A stretch of DNA of 64,000 nt from Paratinospora sagittata (Eukaryota; Streptophyta; Magnoliopsida; Ranunculales; Menispermaceae): NCBI GenBank assembly GCA_035771175.1, contig CM069589.1, positions 24,012,201 through 24,076,200 on the forward strand, written 5' to 3'. This document shows, one piece after another, positions 1 through 11,192 of this stretch (position 1 is its first letter; every line of letters begins with the position of its first letter). A program made the position numbers and the translations under genes. Below the pieces are notes generated by a model. The model ran no database searches. It had not been told where the DNA came from and saw only the letters and a list, made by a program, of their open reading frames with translations.

Positions 1-269
1 TGAGCTCACTCCATTATTATCCAATCTTTCACAGGAAATTAGGGTGGACTGGGTGCAGGTTATGGGGCCCACATTTTGTACCCTTTGTATGATTCATTGA
101 GGATTTTGGGAGTATGTTCCCTTGACCGTTTCATGTACAAAAGTATTCTGAATTATAATTGTTCCGTATTTCCGTTGCGCACTCTGTTGTTACCATTATA
201 ATTGTTCCGAATGCGCGCCCCGTCCTTGAGTGTACCGCCGGTTTAGGCGCGTTCGGGCGGGGTGTGACA
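1..269 (+). repeat. LTR 3'-end fragment of the same retrotransposon family, plus sense
   Basis: This stretch matches the last part of the plus-sense solo LTR at about 28779-29067 and the reverse complement of the outer ends of the LTRs starting at 3793, 12030 and 23313. It ends in the terminal TGTGACA at 263-269 and passes directly into satellite 1. Its upstream part lies outside the window, so it may be a solo LTR or one end of an element. Its orientation is opposite to elements 1-3. Confidence 0.85.
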
Positions 270-3200
270 ACTTCGATATAGTATTTCATTTTGAAAAATG
301 TTTTCTGAAAGGTTTTAATCAAAATTTCAATGAGTTTTGAATTATTTAAAAGTTTTTAATCATATAACAATATGTTTTGAGTCAATGGAATGGTTCTTGG
401 GTGTCAAAATATTAATTTTCAAAAATAAGGCTCTCCAGCAATTTGCCAAAATTTTTTAGAAGCCACTAACGCACTATCAGTGTTGATAGCACACTGATAG
501 GGTTCTATAATAAAACATTTTTTTCTAAAAAATTGTCTATGGCGCGCTATCCCCTTTTATAACTCGCTATAAAGTTGTTGTCGTGATCTTTCCACTTTTA
601 GTAAAATGGGCAATAGCACGCTATAGGCCTTGATAACACGCTATCAAAAAGTAAGAAAAACTCGAGCTCTCGGGTTTGTGTATATCGACCTGCCATAGCC
701 TGCTATCTGTTAATAGAGAACATGATACACAACCCAATAGCACGCTATGCACGTTTGAGGCAAAAATCTGATATTTCTAACCAGAAAAATGTGGGCACTT
801 CTGCTTGCTAGATTTTTCTATCCCTTACACAGTTTTGCCAGGTTATCTTAATTGAAATATTCTCTACTAACACCTAGATGATTCCCATTGTCTCGCACGC
901 CCAAAACAACTTTAGATTAAACAACGTTTTGAATTCCAATCATTTTGTACTCTCTTGCTCTTTAACCTGCAACTTCTAATTTTATAAAACACTCATTCTC
1001 ATATTTTCAAAAATACAACACACACGATTTTTGAATGTTAGATTGAGGTTTCCAAATAGTTTTTCAAGAGAAGAAAGTAATGATTCTTGCATCTGCCAAA
1101 ACAAGCTTCGAATTGAATCAAAATTGCAATTTGTCTTGATGATAACGTCATTATTCAGCAAGTTCTTCATTTTATCCCTTTTGTTCTTAGATTTGCAGAG
1201 CTTATCCATTGTTTTAAACTGTAAGTATATGAAGTGGTCTAGGTAAGATAACACATCAACTGTATTGCATCAAGAACACATCAAACAATAGCTTTCGAAG
1301 TCTACAAAGATCAAGCTCGAAGAACGAAAACATATCTCATGTCTAATGCATTAGTTTTATCTTTCGTGTGTAGGGTAACTTCTCGGACAATCTCAGCACT
1401 AAAACTTTGATAATTGTAAAGTCTTCAAAATCATTTTGATATAGTATTTCATTTTGAAAAAATGTTTTCCGAAAGGTTTTAATCAAAATTTCAATGAGTT
1501 TTGAATTATTTAAAAGTTTTTAATCTTATATCAATATGTTTAGAGTCAATGGAATGGTTCTTGAGTGTGAAAATAATAATTTTTCAAAAATAAGGCTATC
1601 CAGCAATTTTCTAAAATTTTCCAGAACGCACTAGCGCACTATCAGTGTTGATAGCACGCTGATAGGGTTTTATAATAAAACATTTGTTTTTCAGGAAAAT
1701 TGTCTATAGCGCACTATCCCCTTTGATAACTCGCTATAAAGCTGTTACAGTGATTTTTCCTTTTTTAGTAAAATGGGCAATAACGCGTTATACGCCTTGA
1801 TAACACGCTATCGAAAAGTCAGAAAAACTCGAGCACTCAGGTTTGTGTATATCGACCTGCTATAGCCTGCTATCTGTTAATAGAGAACATGATACACAAC
1901 CCAATAGCACGCTATGCACGTCTGAGGCAAAAATCTGATATTTCTAACCAAAAAAATGTGGGCACTTCTGCTTACTCGATTTTTCTATTCCTTACACAGT
2001 TTTGCCAGGTTATCTTAATTTAAATATTCTCTACTAACACGTAGATGATTCCCCCATTGTCTCGCACGCCCAGAACAACTTTAGATTAAACAACGTTTTG
2101 AATTCAAATCATTTTGTACTCTCTTGCTCTTTAACCTGGAACTTCTAGTTTTATAAAACACTCATTCTCTGATTTTCAAAAATACAACACACACGATTTT
2201 TGCAAGTTCGATTGAGGTTTCCAAAGTGTTTTTCAAGAGAACAAAGTAATGATTCTTGCATTTGCAAAAACAAGGTTCGAATTGAATCAAAATTGCAATC
2301 TGTCTTGATGATAACGTCATTGTTCAGCAAGTTCTTCATTTTATCCCTTTTGTGTGCTTAGATTTGCAGTGGTTATCCATTGTTTTAAACTGTAAGTATA
2401 TGAAGTGGTCTTGGTAAGATAACACATCACCTGTATTGCATCAAGAACACATCCAACAGTAGCTTTCAAATTTTACAAAGATGAAGCTCGAAGATCGAAC
2501 ACATATCAAATGTCTCATGCATTAGTTTTATCGTTGGTGTGTAGGATAACTTCTCGGACAATCTCAGCACTAAAACTCTAAAAATTGCAAAGTCTTCAAA
2601 TCACTTTGATATAGTATTTCATTTTGAAAAAATGTTTTCCGAAAGGTTTTAATCAAAATTTCAATGAGTTTTGAATTATTTAAAAGTTTTTAATCTTATA
2701 TCAATATGTTTTTTGTCAATGGAATGGTTCTTGAGTGTGAAAATCATAATTTTTCAAAAATAAGGCTATCCAGCAATTTTCTAAAATTTTCCAGAAGGCA
2801 CTAGCGCACTATCGGTGTTGATAGCACGCTGATAGGGTTTTATAATAAAACATTTGTTTTTCTGAAAAATTGTCTATAGCGCGCAATCCCCTTTGATAAC
2901 TCGCTATAAAGCAGTTACAGTGATTTTTCCATTTTAGTAAAATGGGCAATAGCGCGCTATAGGCCTTGATAACAATCTATCGAAAAGTCAAAAAATCTCG
3001 AGCTCTCGGGTTTGTGTATATCGACCTGCTATAGCCTGCTATCTGTTAATAGAGAACATGATACACAACCCAATAGCACTTTATCTACGTCTTAGACAAA
3101 AATATGATATTTCTAGCGAGAAAAATATGGGCACTTCTGCTTGCTCGATTTTTCTATCCCTTACATAGTTTTGCCAGGTTATCTTAATTGAAATATTCTC

Positions 3201-3792
3201 TGCTAACACCTAAATGATTCCCATTATCTCGCACGCCCAAAACAACTTTAGATTAAACAACGTTTTGAATGCAAATCATTTTGTACTCTCTTGCTCTTTA
3301 ACCTGCAACTTCCAATTTTATAAAACACTCATTCTCTGATTTTCAAAAATACAAAACACACGATTTTTGCAAGTTAGATTGAGGTTTCCAAAGAGTTTTT
3401 CTAGAGAAGAAAGTAATGATTCTTGCATTTGCCAAAACAAGCTTCGAATTGAATCAAAATTGCAATCTGTCCTGATGATAACGTCATTGTTCAGCAAGTT
3501 CTTCATTTTATCCCTTATGTGCTTAGATTTGCAGAGGTTATCCATTGTTTAAACTATAAGTATATGAAGTGGTCTAGGTAAGATAACACATCACCTGTAT
3601 TGCATCAAGAACACATCCAACAGTAGCTTTCGAATTTTACAAAGATCAAGCTCGAAGATCGAAGACTGATGTCTAATGCATTAGTTTTATCTTTCGTGTG
3701 TAGGGTAACTTCTCGGACAATCGCAACACTAAAACTTTGATAATTGTAAAGTCTTCAAAATCACTTCGATATAGTATTTCATTTTGAAAAAA
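270..3792. repeat. Satellite 1 array A (about 1.16-kb tandem units, three units)
   Basis: The same sequence recurs three times. An anchor reading gtaagtatat lies at 1221 and 2392, with a variant at 3556, giving periods of 1171 and 1164 bp. Each unit has an AT-rich part with a run of A after tttcattttg, a core of about 300 bp full of (G/A)ATAGC(A/G)CGCTAT-like motifs, and a segment giving short open frames on both strands. The frames vary between units and mostly lack ATG starts, so I regard the unit as non-coding. The array is cut by LTR ends on both sides. Confidence 0.93.
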
Positions 3793-4982
3793 TGTCACAC
3801 CCCGCCCGGACGCGCCTAAACCGGCGGTACACTCTCGGACGGGGTGCGCATTTGGAACAATAACAATGGTAACAACAGAGTGCGCAGCGGAAATATATGT
3901 CACAGTACAAATCTGATTTCATTTAATTCAGAATACTTTTGTACATGAAATGGTCAAGGGAACATACTCCCAAAATCCCCAATGAATCATACAAAGGGTA
4001 CAAAATGTGGGCCCCATAACCTGCACCCAGTTCACCCTAATTTCCTGTGAAAGATTGGATAATAATGGAGTGAGCTTAACGCGCTCAGTGGGTAAATAAT
4101 GCATGAGTATAACAATTAAGAAAGCATACTTCAATATCAAATATCTTAAATACACATGTGAGCATCATAATCAATCAATATGAATGTATGCATGACACCG
4201 TCTCGTAATGGTTTCATGAACGTACATCGCCTGAATTCAGGCACAGGAACGATGCTCTCGATTCACGTACTGATGTCCCTCCCCGGGTGTAGCCGGTTCT
4301 CATGTACGTCCCTCTGCAGAGAAATGTAATGAATAGAGAGCAATGCTCCTAACTATTCTATGAGTCATAAACCATATACGTCCCTAGGTGGTGATATGTA
4401 TGATGCCAATGCATGAACTGGTCTAATCTACTGGTCTAGTCTTTTCTTGTCATTTAGACTAACTTTGGCAACGTCAGGTGATCCTTATCAGGGTTGGTAT
4501 CACGACGTGCAAGATTAGGACATTCAGTATTACTGTATATGCTGATAACTTTCAATAAGGCCAACTAGATCAGTCCCCAGTTGAGAGGTGAGACACAAGG
4601 TCTGCTTAAATACCAATCGGCTAGAGCAGCCCGCTGCCTCCCGTTCACTATTTAAAGTTACTGAGGACAAGACCGAGTCTAGGTGAGTCAGATTGACCAC
4701 AAATCCGGCATTATAACAGTGCAATACATGAATTCCAAATATATAGGCATAAGTGCGGCAGTATAAATAGTATATGACATAATGCAGTGTAAATGAATAG
4801 TAAACATAATAATAATTGAATGTAAACTTTAATAAAAGTTATGAAACACGTAAACCTATGTTTCGTTCCCCACCTTCAGATCAAAACTTCTTCTTTCAGA
4901 TCTGGCGCTTTCCTCCGAACAGAACTTCGTGCACCGCTTTCAGATCTGGCGCTTTTCACCGGACAGAACTTTGTTGCACTGC
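3793..4982 (-). repeat. 3' LTR of element 1, truncated
   Basis: On the plus strand it begins TGTCACACC at 3793 inside a satellite 1 unit, which is the outer 3' terminus of the minus-sense LTR. It is colinear with 14503-15630 and 23313-24822 up to about 4982, then jumps into the end of pol. Lost are the TATA box, the 20-bp minisatellite, the TGTAATACC terminus and the polypurine tract. A 42-bp direct duplication (ttcagatctggcgcttt...) lies at about 4896-4980 and is shared by the other LTR copies. Confidence 0.9.
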
Positions 4983-4986
4983 ATCA

Positions 4987-6369
4987 TCAATTGGTACTAG
5001 AAAACAATTCAGGGTATTTCTGTTTAATTGTTGCTTCTAGTTCCCATGTTGCTTCCTCTACACCGTGGTGATCCTAGAGCACTTTCACAAGTGGTATGCT
5101 ACGTCGCCGTAGTTCTTGAGTTTTTCTATCTAAAATCTGGATTGCTTTTTCCTGATATGTATTTCCTTCCTCAACCCGAACCTCGACGAAAGGGATGATA
5201 TGCGAAGGATCACGACGATACTTGCGAGTCATAGATACGTGAAAAACGTCATGAACCTTAGGCATGGACGATGGAAGGGACAGACGATAAGCAAGTTTGC
5301 CAATACGTTCAATGATCTTAAATGGACCGATATATCGCGGGGAGAGCCTGCCTTTGATTTCAAAGCGTTTGACACCTCTTGTGGGCTGGACTTTTAGAAA
5401 AACAAAGTCCCCCTTATCAAATTCTAGAGGTTGTCTCCGCTTGTCAGCATAGCTCTTCTGCCGACTTTGTGCAACGCGAAGTCGTTCCTTTACTAGTGCG
5501 ATCTTCTCAGAAGTCTCTTGAACTTGTTTAGGGCCTAACTGCGGTCGATCTGCCATATCTAACCAGCATACCGGGGATCTGCAAGGCCGACCATAGAGAG
5601 CCTCGTATGGTGCCATGCCGATACTAGTTTGGTAGCTATTGTTGTATGCAAACTCAGCTAGATGCAAATACTTTGCCCATCCGTCATTAAAGTCCAAAAT
5701 GCAGCAGCGTAACATGTCTTCTAAGATTTGGATAAGCCGCTCTGACTGCCCATCAGTCTAAGGGTGGAAGGCTGTGCTCATAGTGATCTTAGAACCCATT
5801 CTTTTTTGGAAGCTTTTCCAAAAGTTGGATGTGAATCGAGGGTCTCGATCAGAGACGATCGTGAGTGGTATTCCATGAAGGCGTACGATCTCTCTTTCAT
5901 AGAGTTCTGCAAGTTTGGCGGGATTATCCGTGAACTTTATTGGCAAGAAGTGTGCAGACTTTGTAAGTCTGTCAATGATAACCTAGATAGCATCTTGCCC
6001 TTTATTGTTTCGAGGTAAGGCCGTGACAAAATCCATTGCGATGTTCTCCCATTTCCATTCTCCAATAGGTAACGGCTGGAGAAGTCCAAAGGGAAGTCTT
6101 CGTTCTGCCTTGACTTTCTGGCAAACGAGACATCGAGCAACGAAGTCTGCAATGTCCTTCTTCATTCCAGAAAACCAGAATTGTCGCTTGACATCCTTGT
6201 ACATCTTGTCACCCCCAGGATGCATAGCGTACCTCGAACAGTGCATCTCAGTAAGCACTTCTTTACGAACCTCAGGATCGTTCGGTAGGCAGAAACGTTT
6301 TTTATAGAAAACGGTGCCATCTCCAGAGACCGACCAATGAGGAAGGTCCTGGCCGCTGAGTAGAAGGTC
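4987..6369 (-). pseudogene. Integrase and chromodomain of element 1 (broken pol 3' end)
   Basis: Integrase inserts retrotransposon cDNA into chromosomes, and the C-terminal chromodomain of chromoviruses is thought to steer insertion to marked chromatin. Visible parts are the HHCC zinc-binding region (HCSRYAMH then CLVC, 6120-6245), the DDE core with MDFVTALP (about 6030), SDRDPRFTS (about 5850) and TDGQSE (about 5750), the GPF-containing C-terminal domain (about 5340), and a chromodomain ending in EATWELEATIKQKYPELF, with stop at 4987-4989. In-frame stops relative to the sister copies lie at about 6370 (CGA to TGA), 5983 (TGG to TAG), 5758 (CAG to TAG) and 5074 (TGG to TAG, inside the chromodomain). 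The catalytic acidic residues survive, but the frame is broken. Confidence 0.92.
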
Positions 6370-7989
6370 TCATTTCTCCATTAACATAGGGTCATTGGCT
6401 TGAGAGGCTGAAATCTTTCGAACGAGCTCAGAGTTGACTGATAATTGAGAGAATCGTGGTCTTGGTCCTTCGACGTTCAGCTGTAGGTTAAAGTTCTTCA
6501 ACTCTGTAGCCAACTTCCCCATTTCGTAGTTAAGAGTGCAAGCAACATAAGATTTTCTACTCAGGGCATCGGCCACAACATTAGACTTTTTGGGATGGTA
6601 CTGGAGTTGAAAGTCATAATCTTTCAAGAATTCCAACCATCGTCTTTGGCGGAGGTTAAGGTCTCTCTGAGTGTATATCTACTTAAGACTCTTGTGATCC
6701 GAGAAGACCTCAAACCGTTCACCATATAGGTAATGACGCCATAACTTCAGTGCAAATACGGCAGCTGCAAGTTCCAAGTCATGCGTTGGGTAATTACCCT
6801 CATGAATCTTCAGTTGTCTGGATGCATATGCAACCACTTGGCCTTCTTGCATTAGAACGGCACCTAAGCCTTGGAGAGAAGCGTCGGTGTATAATGAAAA
6901 GCCAATTGCATTTCTTGGAGTGATAAGTACAGGTGTTGTCGTGAGGCGTTTCTTCAATTCCTGAAATGATGCTTCACAGGCGGGATTCCAGATAAATCGC
7001 ACGTCGTTTTGAGTGAGCCTGGTCATAGGTTCAGCAATCTTTGAGAAGACCTTGATGAAGCGTCTGTAATAGCCAGCCAAACCAAGAAAACTCCTAATCT
7101 GAGTAACAGTGGTAGGCTGCTTCGAGTTTAAAACTGCCTCAACCTTAGAAGGATCTACCTCAATGCCATTGCCTGAAACCACATGGCCGAGGAATTGAAC
7201 TCTCTTTGCCCAGAATTTGCACTTACTCAATTTTGCATACAGTTGGTGGCTTTTCAAGGTTTGGAGGATTATCTTCAAATGTATTTTATGGTCTTCCTTC
7301 GTTGAGGAATATATCAAGATGTCGTCCACAAAAACCACCAAAAATCGGTCTAAGTATAACCTGAATATGCGATTCATCAAATCTATGAATGCAGCAGGTG
7401 CATTTGTTAGACCGAATGGCATAACTAAGAACTCGTAATGACCGTACCGAGTTCTGAACGCCGCCTTGGTGATGTCTGACTCTCGGATCCGGAGTTGGTG
7501 ATAACCAGAACGTTAGAGAAAAATTTGGCATCTCTAAGTTGGTCGAACACATCATCGATCCTGGGTAATGGATATCTGTTCTTGATGGTGACGTTATTCA
7601 ACTTGCGATAATCGATGCAAAGTCGTAACGAACCATCCTTTTTGCGAACAAATAGAACTGGAGCGCCCCATGGTGATGACCTCTTTCGGATGAAGCCTTT
7701 ACTCTCTAATTCCTTAAGTTGTTTGTCTAATTCGAGCAGTTCGACATTTGACATTCTGTATGGTGGAATTGAGATAGGCCCTGTCCCAGGTATGAGGTTG
7801 ATCTCAAAATCAAATTCCCTAACTGGAGGTAGACCAGGAAGGTCATTAAGAAAAAACTGTTGGGAATTCAGATATGGCTGGAACATCATGTACTTCGAGA
7901 GGGTATAGTGCTGGTGAGTTGGTTTCATTGCCAAGGGATAGAGCTCGAAGTTGTGCCTTGAGAAGGGCAACTGTTGATTTGTGTATCCA
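6370..7989 (-). pseudogene. Reverse transcriptase and RNase H of element 1 (broken)
   Basis: The RT domain shows [26 protein letters not shown], the catalytic FVDD ([10 protein letters not shown]) and [11 protein letters not shown]. RNase H follows with its acidic residues in YTDAS, LELAAAV, SDHKSL and VVADALS. Relative to elements 2 and 3 there is one extra A in the A-run at about 7851-7858 and a 10-bp deletion at about 7513. Together these shift by -9, so the frame returns before the FVDD motif but the stretch between is misread. A stop replaces Tyr at about 6679 (TAC to TAG), between RT and the end of RNase H. Confidence 0.92.
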
Positions 7990-8400
7990 TTACCTCGTTC
8001 CCTGAAGCTTGACCAACTCTCCTGTAGGCAAGGTTAACTGAACTTGCTTCTTCATACATTCGATCTTTGCATTCAGTGGTGTTAGCCAGTCCATGCCGAG
8101 GATGATGTCGAAGTCTTCAAAATCCATTACAAAAAGATCGGCATATATTATATGTTCTGACATTCGAAGCTCACATCGAGAACACTGCAAGTTGATGTCA
8201 GCACCAGATCTGAACGGTGATGTGATATGGAGTGTGATGTTTGTGGGTTCAGGATGCAGGCCTAAATGTCTTACCAATGTTGATGACATAAAAGAATGCG
8301 TAGCACCTGAATCAAACAAAACCTGCACCATTGTATTGAACAAAGGAAAGGTACCTTTGACTACATTATTGTCTAGGAGGGGTTGTTGAGCGATGGCATA
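7990..8400 (-). pseudogene. Aspartic protease of element 1
   Basis: This retroviral-type aspartic protease would cut the gag-pol polyprotein. The active-site motif [10 protein letters not shown] is intact near 8300-8330, and ILGMDWL, the usual second conserved block, lies near 8090. The segment is open down to 7990, where a CAA-to-TAA change, judged from the sister copies (CAA at 18843 and 20805), ends the frame. It is continuous with gag in the ancestral frame: gag and pol form one ORF in this family. Confidence 0.88.
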
Positions 8401-9686
8401 TGCTCTGCCTTGATTCTGTTGACCCTGGTTCTGTTGGTTCTGCCTGGGTTGGGCATTAGTAGCAGGTGGTGCTTGTTGGATTGGAACAATGGAAATAGGT
8501 TGCTGAAGGTGTGGACAGGCATATCTTACATGACCCTTCTGGCCGTAGTTGAAACAAGTCGGCCTGTACTACTGATTGTTTTGCTGGTCATTCTGATTAT
8601 TCTGCTGGCCTAGCTGATTGTGGTGTCGACCACCACCTCTGCCATTGCCGTTCCTACGGCCACCTCTTCCATAACGACCTCCACGGCTATGATTTCGGAA
8701 ACCCTAATGGTGAGGGTTAGAAAGTTCAGACGTAGGTGTTGTGGACTCATTCTGCGAAATCGGGGCTGGGAGGGCTGGGTTTTGATTGTAGCAGGGCTTC
8801 TTCTTGTTGCCCTGTTGCAAGCCTTGTTGGGAAAACGTTGCAGGTCGTTTGCCCTTATTCATTCGCTGTTCCCGTATGATAGTCTCCTGTTCAAAGCTGA
8901 TGGCCCTGTCAACAACCTCCTTGTAATCCAAGATCGACAAGGCGTGTCGAATGTCATGGCGAAGACCATTATAAAATTTCTCAGTCTTATCTCGCTCCGC
9001 TGAGATGGTGGAGAGAGAGTAGACTGATAATTTTTTGAATTTTCCAGCGTATTCTCTGACGATCATTGTGCCCTGATATAACTTAGCAAATTCCTGGCGC
9101 TTCTACTTTGTCACCGCGCTGGAAAAATACTCATCAATAAACATTGACTCAAACTGTTGCCAAGTCATATCTGCTATATTGACCCTTGGGTCTTCTTTCA
9201 CTATAATCCACCATGTGTTTGCGGCACCAACAAGTTGGTAGGTTGCTAGTGGAATTTTCCGAGTCTCATCGACTCCCATTGCATCAAGAACCTTCTTTAC
9301 TCATCCAGCCACTTTTGCACCTCATCAGCCTCAATGGTGCCAGCGAAAGTAAAAGGTTGTAGCCGCTTGTATTTAGTAATCTGATCGATTTGAGCTTCCG
9401 ACCTAATTTTTACAGGTGTTTGAACCGTGGCCACCTGACTGGGAGCGGTCTCACGAACGGGCGTTTGAACAGTGACTTTGATTGCTTCAATAAATCCAGC
9501 GAAAAAGGTTTTCATGCTCGAAGGCATAGTAAAGGGTGCGGGTGGGGGTGGTATTGCCTGCCCAGATGTAGTGGCAGTGTTGGGGGTGGCCTGTGCTGTT
9601 GGCGGAGGCGTCGGTTCCTGAATCTCAGGAGGTGCCTCCACTGCTGGACGAACAGTACGTGGCCTTCCTCTCTTCCTGGTTTGCAT
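8401..9686 (-). pseudogene. Gag of element 1 (frameshifted, zinc knuckle damaged)
   Basis: Gag would form the virus-like particle and bind the RNA. I place the start at the ATG at 9684-9686 (MQTRKRGRPRT), shared with element 3, and not at a longer non-ATG frame. A Pro/Thr/Ala-rich N-terminus is followed by the capsid-like part (KRLQPFTFAGT, KLYQGT in sister copies). A 1-bp deletion at about 9299 shifts the frame. Stops lie at about 9105 and 8704 (both CAG to TAG). The zinc knuckle at 8515-8556 reads C-F-N-Y-G-Q-K-G-H-V-R-Y-A-C: its second Cys is Tyr, while element 3 keeps CX2CX4HX4C. An RGG-like basic stretch precedes the knuckle. Confidence 0.9.
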
Positions 9687-9693
9687 TTTCTCA

Positions 9694-9715
9694 CTGGTAA
9701 GGAAAAATAAAACCA
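9694..9715 (-). promoter_or_regulatory. Candidate 3' splice site 7 nt before the gag ATG, element 1
   Basis: The minus strand reads a pyrimidine tract ending TTATTTTTCCTTACCAG, then seven nucleotides (TGAGAAA), then the gag ATG. The same arrangement stands before gag in element 3 and before the extra ORF in all three copies. Its use as an acceptor is inference. Confidence 0.45.
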
Positions 9716-10438
9716 AGATGAAGAAACTGTAGCCAAGTATAATGTTATAGTATGCTCAGCAACAATTTCGAGAGTACTGCAATATTAAAATCACCTATTT
9801 TCTATGTATAGTGTAAGGTTTTTGTTGGGGAATCAAAGAATCTTATATATCTCGTATGTTTGGCCATGGTGTAAAAACAAAGTTAGAATATTTATATAAT
9901 AAGTAGAAAACTTTGCAAGTATTTAAAATGATTTGGTTCAGGTTTTTGTGAACATACATATATATTTCATTGAAAATCTATACGAGTCATAAGAATTCTA
10001 AGATTTGCCTCGGTAAATATCCTGATCTAACGTTCTATCGTAATCTTATGTATTCAGACGCTTACTCTTAGTTTGTTCGATTATTATCCAAGTTCATGTG
10101 TCCCATACTACATGAATTTAGTAATAAGGGTGTCAACCAAGTTAAGTTCACTAATAAATTTGAACACGGTCTCTAAAAACATTGGCTGAATAGAAGTTCA
10201 CTAATAGTATAGTCCAAATTTACTCGTCCCATACCGTGTAAACTTAGTGATAATATTAGTAATGCAACTTTCTCCAAATGTTTCTTTTCGCACAAGGTCA
10301 TGGGTTTTCTTACTTCCACATTTTATTTAGTATCCTCCAATTTTGTTGTGTCCCATACCACTCCAAAGTTAGTGATACAAAAGAAAGAATGGTTGTAAGT
10401 CGGCCCACCAAAGATAGTCTTTAAACAAAACATTTCAT
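9716..10438 (-). other. Non-coding spacer between extra ORF and gag, element 1
   Basis: This stretch of about 0.72 kb is homologous to 45560-46313 of element 3 and has no long frame on either strand. It holds three copies of a degenerate motif, tcccata(c) followed about 10 nt later by ttagt(g/a)ata, at about 10101, 10227 and 10351, spaced 126 and 124 bp. Element 3 has the same three at similar spacing. Function unknown. Confidence 0.75.
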
Positions 10439-11192
10439 TCATATATAATAGAAAAATTTACAATGCCAGTAATCAATTTGCCTGCCTACTACCGCTCCTT
10501 CTAGATCTCCTGTTACGGATGGTTGAGAGTTTGCTCGCTCTGCTTCGGGGTTTTGCATACGCGTTAAGATATTATGTTGAGTCTCTCTCATTTCAGCAAT
10601 ATTGGATGCCATTTCATTTAACTGTTCATAAAGGTTAGTCGATTGGCCCATTGGTGGTTGATGGCTCGATTGTCCCATAGATGGAGGGTAGGTCATTGGG
10701 ATTGGGGGAAAGTGTTGGTTGTACGGGTGATTCATAAGTGAGGTGTAGTTGTTTCGATTGTACGGGGATCCCCTAATTGGAACCCCTTGGGCATTTGACG
10801 TAGGATTCTGGTTTGTCTCGTTATTTGGTACTTTCCTGATAGGAATCTTGCATCGACTTCGTCAACGACAACGTCCATGTTTGTCTCTCATTCTTTCGAC
10901 ATTTCCTAATGTCATGCCGAATACTTCGTCGTCAGTTACCCCTCCCCTCGTGGCATATATCTTGAAGATAGAACATGTTGTTACCGGCTCTGTGAAGATA
11001 GAAGATGTTGTTACCGACTTTGGTTATATTTAACCAATCCAATGTTGCGAGTTTGTCGTGAAGGATTGGGCGGAGGCGGAGATCTCTATTGTCGATGCTC
11101 CTCATAGTCATAACCTCTCTTTTGGACAATTTCTTGAGTCTAGTGGGAATTGGTTCCCTGCTAGTGGAAGTTGTTCCTTCCCTTGAGGCCAT
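10439..11192 (-). pseudogene. Remnant of the extra upstream ORF (aORF), element 1
   Basis: The start ATG (MASREGTTSTSREPIPTRLKK) is at 11190-11192 and is preserved, as is the C-terminal segment with QPPMGQ and a short coiled-coil-like stretch (about 10530-10700). Compared with element 3, two internal parts are lost: about 0.5-0.6 kb of the conserved helical domain, joined near 11015-11022, and about 0.3 kb of the Pro/Asn/Gln-rich part, joined near 10797. A direct duplication of about 27 bp (gaagatagaa...gttgttacc) lies at about 10965-11018. The Ser/Arg tail of element 3 is out of frame here. Confidence 0.82.

Noticed and set aside
270..3792. Satellite 1 as the LTR of another retrotransposon
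   Set aside because: Some phrases feel LTR-like, but units are joined head to tail without TG...CA termini, primer-binding site or internal region. The origin is left open.
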